NCBI RefSeq assembly: GCF_000520995.1
Contig: NZ_JACA01000054.1
Location: 1 to 64,000 of the forward strand
DNA: 64,000 bases
From: Aquimarina macrocephali JAMB N27
GTDB taxonomy: Bacteria > Bacteroidota > Bacteroidia > Flavobacteriales > Flavobacteriaceae
Direction of reading: 5' to 3'
Of the stretch, positions 27,153-36,601 are shown one piece after another. A program made the position numbers and the translations under genes. Below the pieces are notes generated by a model, which had not been told where the DNA came from, ran no database searches, and saw only the letters and a program-made list of their open reading frames with translations. Each line of letters starts with the position of its first letter. The stretch's first letter is position 1.

Positions 27153-27803
27153 TTATAGTTTTCCTAGCCTTTGTAAAATAAAAAGAATAATAATCGGAAC
27201 CGCCAATAGGCCAATCATGAATAAATTTTCCTGAAATAACCAAGGAGCCAAAATTAGAGTTATTACATACCCTCCAACAGCCCCTCCAAAATGGGCATCA
27301 TGACCGATATTACCTATTTTATTTTTCATCCCGAAAATAGAATATAACAAATACCCAATACCAAAAATATATGCAGGGATAGGGATTGGAATAAACATTA
27401 AATATAAGCTCATATCCGGTCTAAATAGAATACCAGCATATATAACCCCAGAAACAGCTCCACTCGCTCCTACCGCGCTATAATGATATTCATCCTTATG
27501 AAAAAACAAGGAAAATAAATTCCCTACTAACAAACTACCAAAATATACTATCAAAAACTTAACATTACCAAAGAAGCTAACAACAACAGGTGCAAAAAAA
27601 TAAAGTGTAAACATATTAAAGAACAAGTGCATCATGTCTACATGCAAGAACCCCGAAGTTAACATTCTAATTTGCTCTCCTCTTCTTATTCCTCCTATAT
27701 TAAACTTATATTTTTCAAAAAAAGAAAAATCATTAAACCCTTTTAATGACATCAATATATTGGCTCCAATAATTATAATTATAACAATGTCAAGTGTCCC
27801 CAT
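27153..27803 (-). CDS. Rhomboid family intramembrane serine protease
   Basis: 216 residues with six hydrophobic helices, the compact bacterial rhomboid form. The catalytic dyad is visible: S114 in 'VGASGAVSG' (GxSG) and H171 in 'DAHFGGAVGGY'. The first loop 'RGEQIRMLTSGFLHVDMMHLFFNM' fits the L1 region of the fold. It should cleave membrane-spanning substrates in the inner membrane. No partner gene is adjacent. Confidence 0.95.
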   Translation of the reverse strand: MGTLDIVIIIIIGANILMSLKGFNDFSFFEKYKFNIGGIRRGEQIRMLTSGFLHVDMMHLFFNMFTLYFFAPVVVSFFGNVKFLIVYFGSLLVGNLFSLFFHKDEYHYSAVGASGAVSGVIYAGILFRPDMSLYLMFIPIPIPAYIFGIGYLLYSIFGMKNKIGNIGHDAHFGGAVGGYVITLILAPWLFQENLFMIGLLAVPIIILFILQRLGKL

Positions 27804-27940
27804 ACAACAGTAATTTTATCCAAATATACTATATATTTATCTCAAAAAACCCAGCCAAACTATCGTTTTCTTATTAGCAAAAGTTTATGATAAAAAAAAT
27901 GGGAAAATTTTATATTTGTATCCTTAATTTAACTTCATCA

Positions 27941-28840
27941 ATGCAATTATTTGTATATCGTTTAGTTTATCCAATATTGTGGTTTATTTCAAAATTACCA
28001 TGGAGACTTTTTTATGCTTTTTCTACAGGTGTGTTTTTGCTTACATATTATGTTTTTCGGTACAGAAGAAAAACTGTAACTCATAACTTAGAGTTAGTTT
28101 TTCCAAATAAAACTTCTCAAGAAATAAAAAAAATACGAAGAGAATTTTATCAGCATATGTGCGATATGTTTCTTGAAATGATCAAGTCGATATCCATTTC
28201 AAATGAAGAGATGAAAGAACGATTTAAGGTTACAAATCTTGAAAAACTACACGAATTAGAGGCTAAAGGAGAAAACATAATGATACTTATGGCTCACTAT
28301 GCTAGTTATGAATGGGCAAATGTAATTGATATACAAACAAATTTTCAAGCAGTTGGAGTTTATAAGAAAATAGGAAATAAATACTTTGATAGATTAGTAC
28401 ATCGAATCAGAGCACGATTTGGTTCAAGGGTAATTGGTACTAAAGAAGCTATGAAAGTAATTACAGAAGATCAATCTAAAGAAGGGTTGTACATGTATGG
28501 ATTAATTTCTGATCAATCCCCAAAGCTTTATAAAGCAACCTTCTGGACTAATTTTATGGACATTAAGGTTCCTGTCTTTTTAGGCGCAGAAGTATTATCA
28601 AAGCGATTGGGACTAAATACATATTATCTACAAGTTGAAAAAATAAAAAGAGGATACTATGAGGCTACTTTTGTAACTCTAACTGAAGATTCAAAAAACT
28701 GTGAAGACTACTCAATTATAAAAAGTTATCTTAGATTACTAGAAAACCAAATCTATAATAAACCACAGTATTATTTATGGTCTCACAAACGATGGAAACA
28801 CCATAACGCTTCTATACCCGAAGGCGCCACTGTAGATTAA
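27941..28840 (+). CDS. LpxL/HtrB-type lipid A acyltransferase-like protein (copy 1)
   Basis: 299 residues if started at the ATG at 27941 ('MQLFVYRLVYPILWFISKLPWRLFYAFS'). An ATG at 27887 would add 18 residues that break the N-terminal membrane anchor, and the paralogue next door starts at the same place. One N-terminal anchor helix is followed by the catalytic HX4E motif 'HYASYE' and the acyl-acceptor region 'LISDQSPK'. The family transfers a secondary acyl chain to lipid A; close Bacteroidota relatives also include acyltransferases for other envelope lipids. The C-terminus 'YLWSHKRWKH' is typical. It is the first of a tandem pair. Confidence 0.88.
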   Translation: MQLFVYRLVYPILWFISKLPWRLFYAFSTGVFLLTYYVFRYRRKTVTHNLELVFPNKTSQEIKKIRREFYQHMCDMFLEMIKSISISNEEMKERFKVTNLEKLHELEAKGENIMILMAHYASYEWANVIDIQTNFQAVGVYKKIGNKYFDRLVHRIRARFGSRVIGTKEAMKVITEDQSKEGLYMYGLISDQSPKLYKATFWTNFMDIKVPVFLGAEVLSKRLGLNTYYLQVEKIKRGYYEATFVTLTEDSKNCEDYSIIKSYLRLLENQIYNKPQYYLWSHKRWKHHNASIPEGATVD

Positions 28841-28907
28841 AAACTTGTATTCACCTACAGATTGTCAAATAAGCTTACCTTTACACGTTTTTAACTACAC
28901 TACATTT

Positions 28908-29807
28908 ATGCAATTAATCATATATTACTTAGTTTATCCTATAATATTGGGCATCTCTAAACTACCTTGGCGATTATTTTATGCATTTTCTACCTGTACT
29001 TATATTTTGGTATACTATATTATTAGGTATAGAAGGAAAACAGTAACCGAAAACTTACAGCTAGTCTTCCCAGAAAAGTCTAAAAAAGAAATTAAGGATA
29101 TCGGTAAATCATTTTATAAACATATGTGTGATATGTTTTTAGAAATGACAAAATCACTTTCGATTTCTAGAGAAGAATTAATAAAACGTTATAAGGTTGT
29201 AAATCTGGATGAGTTTCATGAATTTGAAAAAAAGAATAAAAGTATAATTACATTAATGGGACATTATGGTAGTTTCGAATGGTCTAATGCAGTCGATCTT
29301 GTGTCTTTAAACCCATGTGTAGGAATCTATAAACAAATAGAAAACAAATATTTTGATCGTCTTGCACATCGCATACGTGGTCGTTTTGACTCCAGACTTA
29401 TCCCTAGTCATAAAGTGGCTAGACAAATTATAAAAGATAAAAAGGAAGGCACTGTATGTGGATATGGTATGATCTCTGACCAATCTCCGAAAATATACAA
29501 CGCAAAATATTGGACAGATTTTATGGGTGTCAAAGTTCCTATATTTTTAGGAGGTGAATTCTTAGCACAACGACTTGATGTTATTGTATTGTACCTTCAC
29601 GTAGAAAAAGTAAAACGAGGGCATTATGAAGTAAGGTTCATTCCTATCTCTGAAAACAGTAAAGAAGAAGAACCTTATTTTATCATAAAGAAATATCTTC
29701 AATTACTTGAAAATCAAATTCGTGAAAAACCTCAATATTACCTATGGACTCACAAACGTTGGAAACATAGAAATTCACAAATTCCAGAGGGAGCCATAGT
29801 AGATTAA
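28908..29807 (+). CDS. LpxL/HtrB-type lipid A acyltransferase-like protein (copy 2)
   Basis: 299 residues from the ATG at 28908 ('MQLIIYYLVYPIILGISKLPWRLFYAFS'); the longer frame begins with TTG at 28845 and overlaps nothing useful. It has the same organisation as copy 1: anchor helix, catalytic 'HYGSFE', 'MISDQSPK', C-terminal 'YLWTHKRWKH'. The two align along their whole length, so this is a tandem duplication with clear divergence. It starts 67 bp after copy 1. Two copies could add different acyl chains or acylate different sugars of lipid A. Confidence 0.88.
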   Translation: MQLIIYYLVYPIILGISKLPWRLFYAFSTCTYILVYYIIRYRRKTVTENLQLVFPEKSKKEIKDIGKSFYKHMCDMFLEMTKSLSISREELIKRYKVVNLDEFHEFEKKNKSIITLMGHYGSFEWSNAVDLVSLNPCVGIYKQIENKYFDRLAHRIRGRFDSRLIPSHKVARQIIKDKKEGTVCGYGMISDQSPKIYNAKYWTDFMGVKVPIFLGGEFLAQRLDVIVLYLHVEKVKRGHYEVRFIPISENSKEEEPYFIIKKYLQLLENQIREKPQYYLWTHKRWKHRNSQIPEGAIVD

Positions 29808-29963
29808 ACCAATACATCAAACTTGTTATATTATAAAGTTCGATCTAATAGATTTTATCATATCTATTAGAGCAATATTTACTACACTACAGAAGATTTA
29901 TTAATAGAAACTTAATCTAAGTTACTATTTTTATTTGTTGTTATCTTTTACGCATATAAAACA

Positions 29964-29993
29964 AAAATGGGAATTTAAAAAAATTCCCATTTT
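29964..29993 (-). terminator. Intrinsic terminator
   Basis: A perfect 13-bp stem (29964-29976 and 29981-29993; AAAATGGGAATTT and complement) with a 4-nt A loop. It lies 22 bp past the stop of the minus-strand lipoprotein gene and may also end the plus-strand acyltransferase transcript. Confidence 0.85.
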
Positions 29994-30014
29994 ATTATTT
30001 GCAATGCAATTGTA

Positions 30015-31004
30015 TTACCAATTAACATTGGCATTAAATTGTTGATTATCACCATTTACTTTATGAAAAACTGTTCCACTTATGTTTACTTCCCACTTAT
30101 AAAGCGAGGTATTTGTAGAGTTAAAAAACACATGAGTAGCTAAAGGAAAGTATTTTGTTCCTTTAAGTGGGTTACTACAATTGTTATAACTATTAAGAGA
30201 GAAGTATTGAGTATTTCCAGATTGAGAACCTGTATGAAATTTCATTTTACAATTCCCAGATATATTCACATTATATAATCTTTCTGTAGTTGTATTGTTG
30301 TATACCCAATTAGAACCACCTTTATGGCTCATTCTTAATTTGAAATAAACATCAGATTGCGTAACTCCATATAAATTTAGTGTTTCAACAGCCAAATAAT
30401 GCACTAATCTGTATTTTAAACTTTTATTTTTTGGAGTTCCACAATAACTTTGATATGTATTTCTGTCAAATTCTTTCCATCCATTAGTTGGCTTGTAAAG
30501 AGTCCCGTTTTGTACACTCAATGTTGCTTTATTAGCAGTACCTTCCAATTCAGTTCCTTCTAAAGGTGATAATTCTTGCTCAAAAGTACCAATAACTTTA
30601 TCCTCTTTAATTAAGTTACCAGAATCATCAATAGTGTTTTCATAAAAAATTCCATCTGAATAGTTTATTAGTTTATTCCCAATTATAAATTCTTTGTTCT
30701 CATTTAAAATAAATAAAAATGCATAAGGAGTACTATTTTTATCTTCTATTGAAATTTTATCAGAATTATACACCGAAACATAGTTATGCCCGTAACTCCA
30801 TTTTTCGTAATCTGAAACTTCATTAAAAGTATTAAATAATCTAAGAGTGTTTTTGAAGTCTTCAGAATCATCAAAAATTTTAATTCGTTCTAATCCTAAG
30901 TCATTTGATTTTGAGGTCTCTACTAGTGTGTCATTTTCAATACTACAGGAAAATAATGAGAATGATACTACTAAGGCTAAGCCAATTTTTACAAGTTTTT
31001 TCAT
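30015..31004 (-). CDS. Uncharacterised lipoprotein
   Basis: 329 residues. A clear lipoprotein signal, 'LALVVSFSLFSCS', has its cysteine near residue 20. The N-terminal 40% is charged and acidic; the C-terminal part is rich in Asn, Ser, Thr and Tyr ('NNTTTERLYNVNISGNCKMKF'), suggesting a secreted beta-sandwich. I do not recognise the family. It stands alone, followed by its own terminator and preceded by a long gene-poor stretch. Confidence 0.75.
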   Translation of the reverse strand: MKKLVKIGLALVVSFSLFSCSIENDTLVETSKSNDLGLERIKIFDDSEDFKNTLRLFNTFNEVSDYEKWSYGHNYVSVYNSDKISIEDKNSTPYAFLFILNENKEFIIGNKLINYSDGIFYENTIDDSGNLIKEDKVIGTFEQELSPLEGTELEGTANKATLSVQNGTLYKPTNGWKEFDRNTYQSYCGTPKNKSLKYRLVHYLAVETLNLYGVTQSDVYFKLRMSHKGGSNWVYNNTTTERLYNVNISGNCKMKFHTGSQSGNTQYFSLNSYNNCSNPLKGTKYFPLATHVFFNSTNTSLYKWEVNISGTVFHKVNGDNQQFNANVNW

Positions 31005-31233
31005 GATTTTGTTATTTAATGGTTCTGATTAAATTTTTGGTATAAACTCATTATACTATTCGACAAATAATTTACTTATGCTCTCTTGTTACCAGAAGCA
31101 TAATTCTGTTACCCAAGAATATTATCTTTTTTCTAAAACACTAAATAACATTTTGATTATCAATACAATAATAAATGACTCTAATTAAGAAAAGCTTAGA
31201 ATCCTGGAATACGAAAAAGAGTATCGTATAAAA
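31005..31233. other. Gene-free stretch upstream of the lipoprotein
   Basis: AT-rich DNA that presumably holds the promoter of the minus-strand lipoprotein gene. Nothing else is recognisable. It ends at the left arm of the 121-bp inverted-repeat element. Confidence 0.4.
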
Positions 31234-31354
31234 AACCGTTCGGCAAACCACATATTGTTTGTAATCAGACATCACATCTCTTGTTTTCTCTTTGTGCCTT
31301 CTTTTTGCATAACACAAAATTAAAATCTACAAATATGTGGTTTGCCGAACGGTT
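31234..31354. mobile_element. 121-bp element with 23-bp terminal inverted repeats (MITE-like)
   Basis: The left arm 31234-31256 (AACCGTTCGGCAAACCACAT + ATT) and right arm 31332-31354 are exact reverse complements over 23 bp. The 75-bp interior has no coding capacity. The arms are more GC-rich than the surroundings. No clear target-site duplication is seen. It is either a miniature inverted-repeat element or a solo hairpin repeat; it cuts into the start of a gene remnant. Confidence 0.6.
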
Positions 31355-31573
31355 ACTATTGTTTCATAAAGAAACATATCTTATTCCTCAAGATTTTCAA
31401 GGATGTATCAGAGTAGTATATAACTTTGAATGTAGTGTAGAAGCGTAGAAAAAAATAGTAGAAGAATTTTACATGTACCTGATAATGGGCTCATACTTCT
31501 CAAAAATGAACTTGACTGCTCTACTGTAGAAGATAATTTATTTAATGAACTCGAAAAATGCCAAAGTAAATAA
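31335..31573 (+). pseudogene. Truncated, frameshifted small secreted-protein gene (DUF6843-like)
   Basis: In one frame 'KETYLIPQDFQGCIRVVYNFE' in two parts (from about 31371) runs to a TAG at 31446. In the next frame 'SRRILHVPDNGLILLKNEL' continues to a stop at 31571. Together these fit the pattern 'ETFLIPE.y.G.v.i.y......rr.y.IP.nGil' of DUF6843-type lipoproteins as I remember it. The normal signal peptide is missing and the inverted-repeat element abuts the 5' side. One frameshift plus 5' loss make this a dead gene. Confidence 0.5.
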
Positions 31574-31601
31574 AGAATCTTATTTGACAGTAGTTTATAC
31601 A

Positions 31602-31652
31602 AAATATAAGATATCTACACCAACTCAAGGTAGAAATAGATATCTTATATTT
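31602..31652 (-). terminator. Stem-loop downstream of glmM (possible terminator)
   Basis: Exact 16-bp arms (31602-31617 and 31637-31652; AAATATAAGATATCTA and its complement) with a 19-nt loop, about 95 bp past the glmM stop. It is AT-only and lacks a classic T-run on the minus strand, so terminator function is uncertain. Confidence 0.4.
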
Positions 31653-31747
31653 AGAAATAAGCTCTTTCTGAATTAACACAGATTATTATTGAATCCCACG
31701 TTATAATCTTTATAAAGAAAACCCAGAAGTAATATGTTTAGCTAAAT

Positions 31748-33136
31748 TTAGATTCCAGCTATTTCTTTTAAAGTAATGATTGTATCTTCTGCCAACGAAT
31801 CTGCTTTTTCCTGGCTTAAGGCTTCTGTGTAAATACGAATAATAGGTTCTGTATTACTTTTACGTAAATGAACCCAACAATCTTCAAAATCTACTTTTAC
31901 ACCATCTACAGTAGACACCTCTTCTGAAATATATTTTGAATGGAATCCTTTTAAAATACCATCAACATCTAAATCTGGAGTTAATTGAATTTTATTTTTA
32001 CTCATAAAATAAGAAGGGTAGCTGTCACGTAACTCGCTTACACTGCATTTCTTTTCTGCCAGATGTGTAAGAAATAAGGCTACTCCTACCAAAGAATCTC
32101 TTCCATAATGTGATTCTGGGTATATAATTCCTCCATTACCTTCACCACCGATAACTGCATTATTTGCTTTCATCAACTCTACTACATTTACTTCACCTAC
32201 AGCACTTGCTTCATAATTGCCATTATGTTTTTGTGTTACATCTCTTAATGCTCTGCTTGAAGACAAGTTAGAAACAGTATTACCATTAGTTTTCCCTAAT
32301 ACAAAATCTGCACAAGCAACCAATGTATATTCTTCTCCAAACATCTCTCCGTTCTCACTCATAAAAGCAAGACGATCTACATCTGGATCAACAGTAATTC
32401 CCATATCAGCCTTTTCCTTAACTACTAATTCGGACAAATCTGTCAAATGTTCTTTTAAAGGTTCTGGATTATGAGGAAAATGTCCATTAGGCTCACAGTA
32501 TAATTCAATAGTTTCTACTCCCATTTTCCTAAGCAATCTCGGTATTGCAATACCTCCTGTAGAGTTAACAGCATCTACAACAGCTTTGAAGCCAGATTTA
32601 CTCACCAATTCTGCATTTACCAGAGATAGTTTTAGTACTTCTTCAATATGTTTATCGATATATGTATCATTTACAGTAATACTCCCCAAATCATCAACAT
32701 CTGCAAAAACATATTTATCATTTTCTGCTATATCTAAAATCTTTTTGCCATTTTCTGCATTCAAAAATTCTCCTTTATTGTTAAGTAATTTTAATGCATT
32801 CCATTGTTTTGGATTATGACTAGCCGTAAGAATTATTCCTCCATCTGCTTTTTCTAAAGGCACAGCTATTTCTACTGTAGGTGTAGTAGAAAGTCCTAAA
32901 TCAATAACATGAATCCCTAATCCAACCAAACTATTCATTACCAATTGTTGAATCATAGACCCAGAAATTCTGGCATCACGACCTACTACAACAATTGGAT
33001 GATCTATATTAGTTTCATTTTTTAGCCAACTTCCATAAGCCGAAGCAAATTTTACCGCATCTACCGGGGTAAGATTATCACCAACTGTTCCTCCAATTGT
33101 TCCTCTAATCCCTGAAATTGATTTTATTAATGTCAT
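31748..33136 (-). CDS. glmM: Phosphoglucosamine mutase (phosphohexomutase family)
   Basis: 462 residues, the length used for GlmM in Bacteroidota. It converts glucosamine-6-phosphate to glucosamine-1-phosphate for UDP-GlcNAc synthesis in the cytoplasm. The phosphoserine S106 is in 'ILTASHNPKQWNALK', the Mg2+ loop is 'VDPDVDRLAF', the sugar loop 'GGEGNGGII', and the phosphate-binding C-terminal loop 'RKSNTEPIIRIY'. Related mutases act on glucose or mannose; the short N-terminus 'LIKSISGIRGTIGG' favours GlmM. The upstream neighbour is 154 bp away on the same strand. Confidence 0.92.
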   Translation of the reverse strand: MTLIKSISGIRGTIGGTVGDNLTPVDAVKFASAYGSWLKNETNIDHPIVVVGRDARISGSMIQQLVMNSLVGLGIHVIDLGLSTTPTVEIAVPLEKADGGIILTASHNPKQWNALKLLNNKGEFLNAENGKKILDIAENDKYVFADVDDLGSITVNDTYIDKHIEEVLKLSLVNAELVSKSGFKAVVDAVNSTGGIAIPRLLRKMGVETIELYCEPNGHFPHNPEPLKEHLTDLSELVVKEKADMGITVDPDVDRLAFMSENGEMFGEEYTLVACADFVLGKTNGNTVSNLSSSRALRDVTQKHNGNYEASAVGEVNVVELMKANNAVIGGEGNGGIIYPESHYGRDSLVGVALFLTHLAEKKCSVSELRDSYPSYFMSKNKIQLTPDLDVDGILKGFHSKYISEEVSTVDGVKVDFEDCWVHLRKSNTEPIIRIYTEALSQEKADSLAEDTIITLKEIAGI

Positions 33137-33290
33137 ATATTTTGATTGATTTTTCTATTTCGAACAAATGTACAAGATATGACAAACAGCAACAATTTAA
33201 TAGGTTAGAATTTTATAAATACGCACATGTTTTTCCAAATTAATGACTCATAAAAAAGCATGGAGCATCTTCTATAGTGTATTTAGGCTA

Positions 33291-34148
33291 TTACAATTTA
33301 TTTTCGACAATTTCGATGCATCCTTTATCTGCCATAGTTACATAGAAAGCACTAAAATCATTACTAAATGTAATATTGGTAGGCTTACTGCCGTTAAGTT
33401 TTATTTCTTTCAAGAATTTACCTTTTGGAGATAATATTACCACTGTACCTTTATCATATCTGCATATATACAGGTTTCCTTCACTATCACATCGCATTCC
33501 ATCGAGACCAAAATCTTTAAAAGAATACAACAATTTTTTATTTAAAATAGCACCATTATTCTGAATATCATATACCCATATTTTTCGTTGTATCGATTCG
33601 TTGACATACAATTTTCTTCCATCGGGACTTACTTCTATTCCATTAGTAGTTCCCATATTACCTTCTAGTTTTTCAAACCCATTACTACTGGTTATTTTCC
33701 AAATATTACCCGTACCCTTTTTCCAATTTGGATCACTGGCATAAATAATTCCAGATGGTGAGATAGCAAGATCATTTGGCTGGTTTGCTTCTGGGTGATG
33801 AGCTAAAACTGATATTTTTTTAGTATTCATATCCACCATCAAAATATTATGATTTGTATAATCAGCGATATACATTTTATCGGGTTTCCCAAATCTAATT
33901 CCGTTGCCTATACTTCCTTCAGGAAGTTCTAGAAACATTGATAGTTTTCCCTCTGGAGTAATTTTTCCTATAGTTCCTTCTTTTTGGTAATTAACAGCAT
34001 AAATATTACCTTCAAAATCTGTTGCCGGGCCTTCAATACCACTAGTAAACGTATTCGGATTTGTAAAATCTTTACTCGTTATTTCTTTATTACACGATAA
34101 TTGTAAAACAATAATTACAAAAAAAAGGAAAAACACGGTATATCTCAT
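33291..34148 (-). CDS. SMP-30/NHL-type beta-propeller lipoprotein
   Basis: 285 residues with lipoprotein signal 'FFVIIVLQLSCN'. The repeats 'GIEGPATDFEGNIYAVNYQ', 'PNDLAISPSGIIYASDPNW' and 'GLDGMRCDSEGNLYICRY' are blades of an SMP-30/gluconolactonase-like six-bladed propeller. Metal-ligand positions (Glu near the start, Asn in 'GTTNGIEVS', Asp in 'LYVNES...DGMRCD') appear present, so lactonase activity is possible. It is probably in the periplasm or on the surface. Substrate unknown. Confidence 0.88.
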   Translation of the reverse strand: MRYTVFFLFFVIIVLQLSCNKEITSKDFTNPNTFTSGIEGPATDFEGNIYAVNYQKEGTIGKITPEGKLSMFLELPEGSIGNGIRFGKPDKMYIADYTNHNILMVDMNTKKISVLAHHPEANQPNDLAISPSGIIYASDPNWKKGTGNIWKITSSNGFEKLEGNMGTTNGIEVSPDGRKLYVNESIQRKIWVYDIQNNGAILNKKLLYSFKDFGLDGMRCDSEGNLYICRYDKGTVVILSPKGKFLKEIKLNGSKPTNITFSNDFSAFYVTMADKGCIEIVENKL

Positions 34149-34288
34149 GATCTAAGTTTTTAGGTATATCATCAAAAATAATTTATTATAACCGGTTAAC
34201 CTTTGGTTTTTTTACAAGTGATACTTTTTATCATACAAACGACTATAATTAATCGATATTAGTATTTAAAAAATCGTATTTTAACCCA

Positions 34289-34876
34289 ATGAATTTTCTA
34301 GCCCACATATACCTTTCTGGTGAAGATCAAGAACTTAAAATAGGTAATTTTATTGCAGATTCTGTCAAAGGAAAAAAGCAATTATTACAATACCCAGAAC
34401 GCATACGGCAGGGTATTACCTTGCATCGTAAAATTGACTCATACACCGATACTCATTCTATTGTTAGAAAAAGTGTGTCCAGGCTATTTCCAAAATACAG
34501 GCATTACAGTACTGTAATTGTAGATGTTCTTTATGATCATTTTCTAGCAGCTAATTGGAAAGAATACTCTGATATTCCTCTCGAAACGTATGTCGCAGAA
34601 TTTTATGATTTACTGCATGAATACCATGAAGTCTTACCAAAACAGATTCAAAATTTCATGCCATATATGATTAAGGATAACTGGCTTCTTAGCTATGCTA
34701 CTATTCCTGGAATTGGTACAATATTATATCAAATGAATCAGAGAACAAAAAATAGATCTAAGATGAATTTTGCTGTCATCGAACTCGAACAATATTACTC
34801 TGATTTTGACAAGGAATTTCGTTCGTTTTTTGAAGAATTAGAACTTTATACTAAAAATGAAATAAGAACATTATGA
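34289..34876 (+). CDS. Acyl carrier protein phosphodiesterase (AcpH/DUF479 family)
   Basis: 195 residues. The N-terminus 'MNFLAHIYLSG' with 'IGNFIADSVKG' and 'GITLHRKIDSYTDTH' is diagnostic of the AcpH family, an HD-like metal enzyme that removes the phosphopantetheine arm from acyl carrier protein. The conserved His/Asp ligands in these motifs are intact. The stop overlaps the start of the gamma-glutamyltransferase gene by 4 nt (ATGA), so the two are translationally coupled. Confidence 0.9.
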   Translation: MNFLAHIYLSGEDQELKIGNFIADSVKGKKQLLQYPERIRQGITLHRKIDSYTDTHSIVRKSVSRLFPKYRHYSTVIVDVLYDHFLAANWKEYSDIPLETYVAEFYDLLHEYHEVLPKQIQNFMPYMIKDNWLLSYATIPGIGTILYQMNQRTKNRSKMNFAVIELEQYYSDFDKEFRSFFEELELYTKNEIRTL

Positions 34877-36588
34877 AAATAAAATCCATCAGACATTTAT
34901 TTTATATCCCTCTGCTTATCCTAAGTTTTTCATGTAAAACCAATACAGAAATAAAACAAGAGGTTGAACCGGTTGTAGGTCTTGTTACCCAAAAAGCTAT
35001 GGTTGTTTCTGCCCGGGAGGAGGCTTCAAAAATCGGAGCAGACATCATGAAAAAAGGAGGAAACGCTTTTGATGCTATGGTTGGTACAGCGATGGCGCTG
35101 GCAGTTACATATCCTGTAGCAGGAAATCTAGGAGGTGGTGGATTTATGGTGTATCGAAAAGCTAATGGTGAAACGGGTGCTTTGGATTATAGAGAAAAAG
35201 GACCTCTTGCTGCTACCAAAGATATGTATCTGGATGACAATGGAGATTTTATTCCTAAAAAAAGCCAACTGGGAGCTATGGCTGTTGGTGTCCCCGGAAC
35301 TGTTGCTGGTATTTTTGAAGTGCATAAAAAATTTGGAACTCTACCAATAGAAGATATACTTACTCCTGTGGTACAATTGGCAAAAAGAGGTTTTGTGATT
35401 ACCAAAAAACAAGAAAAACGCTTTGTACATTATAATGATTTATTCTACGAGGCAAATGAAGATACAATCCCAATTCTTAGAGGCTATAAAGCCAATGACA
35501 CTCTAAAAAACATAAAACTAGCTGAAACGCTCGAAAGGATCATAAAAAATGGAGCTGCCGAGTTATACAAAGGTGAATCTGGTCAAAAATTAGTTGATTT
35601 CATCCAATCAAAAGGCGGGATAATAACTATGGCCGATTTAGCAAAATACGAAGCAAAATGGCGTAAACCAGTACAGTTTCGGTATAAAAACCTCAATATA
35701 ACTTCTATGTCTCCTCCTTCAAGTGGAGGTGTATGTCTTGCTCAGATCATGAAAATGATCGAACCTCATGATCTAAGTAGTTATGGGCATAATACACTCA
35801 AAACTATTCAGGTTATTACAGAAGCAGAGCGAAGGGCTTATGCAGATCGCAGTTTCTATTTGGGTGATCCTGATTTTGTAAAAATCCCGGTCGATACACT
35901 AATTAGCGAATCTTATCTTTCTGATCGTATGCTGGATTTTAGTTTTGATAAAGCTACATTGTCATCAGATATAAACTGTGGAATTATTCCTGGATATGAA
36001 AGTGACGAAACCACCCACTACTCTATTGTAGATCAGTTCGGAAATGCAATTTCTGTAACAACAACACTTAATGGAGCTTATGGCTCGAAATTGTATGTCC
36101 CAGAATTAGGTTTCTTTCTAAATAATGAGATGGATGATTTTAGTGCCAAACCTGGTGTTCCTAATATGTTTGGGTTAACAGGTGCCGAGGCCAATGCTAT
36201 AGTTCCCGAAAAAAGAATGTTAAGCTCTATGACTCCCACAATTGTAGAGAAAGATGGAAAATTTTGGATGTCTGTTGGTACTCCTGGTGGATCAACAATT
36301 ATTACTTCTGTGCTCCAAACTATTTTGAATGTATCAGAATTTGGAATGACCATGCAAGATGCGGTCAATGCCCCTCGTTTTCATCATCAATGGTTACCAG
36401 ATGTAGTAGTCTTTGAACCAGAATCATTTGATAATGATTTATTAGATAGCTTACGGAAAAAAGGGTATCAAATCAATGAAGAGGATTCTAAAATTATAGG
36501 CAAAGTTGATGGTATCCTTGCACTTCCTGATGGAAGGTTGGAAGGTGGTGCAGATAAAAGAGGTGATGATACAGCAATAGGGTTTTAA
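34873..36588 (+). CDS. ggt: Gamma-glutamyltransferase (lipoprotein form)
   Basis: 571 residues, the normal length for the precursor. The lipoprotein signal 'LLILSFSCK' puts it in the periplasm. The family is made as one chain that cuts itself before a catalytic Thr; here the site is in 'DETTHYSIVD'. Downstream 'GSKLYVPELGFFLNNEMDDFS' and 'MLSSMTPTIV' with 'GTPGGSTIITSV' form the glutamyl-binding and oxyanion regions. It hydrolyses or transfers gamma-glutamyl groups, typically from glutathione or gamma-glutamyl peptides. It overlaps the AcpH-like gene by 4 nt. Confidence 0.95.
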   Translation: MKIKSIRHLFYIPLLILSFSCKTNTEIKQEVEPVVGLVTQKAMVVSAREEASKIGADIMKKGGNAFDAMVGTAMALAVTYPVAGNLGGGGFMVYRKANGETGALDYREKGPLAATKDMYLDDNGDFIPKKSQLGAMAVGVPGTVAGIFEVHKKFGTLPIEDILTPVVQLAKRGFVITKKQEKRFVHYNDLFYEANEDTIPILRGYKANDTLKNIKLAETLERIIKNGAAELYKGESGQKLVDFIQSKGGIITMADLAKYEAKWRKPVQFRYKNLNITSMSPPSSGGVCLAQIMKMIEPHDLSSYGHNTLKTIQVITEAERRAYADRSFYLGDPDFVKIPVDTLISESYLSDRMLDFSFDKATLSSDINCGIIPGYESDETTHYSIVDQFGNAISVTTTLNGAYGSKLYVPELGFFLNNEMDDFSAKPGVPNMFGLTGAEANAIVPEKRMLSSMTPTIVEKDGKFWMSVGTPGGSTIITSVLQTILNVSEFGMTMQDAVNAPRFHHQWLPDVVVFEPESFDNDLLDSLRKKGYQINEEDSKIIGKVDGILALPDGRLEGGADKRGDDTAIGF

Positions 36589-36601
36589 TCTATACAGAAA
36601 T

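Noticed and set aside
31408..31602. 64-residue minus-strand open frame
   Set aside because: It lies opposite the frameshifted remnant on the plus strand, whose reading is better supported.
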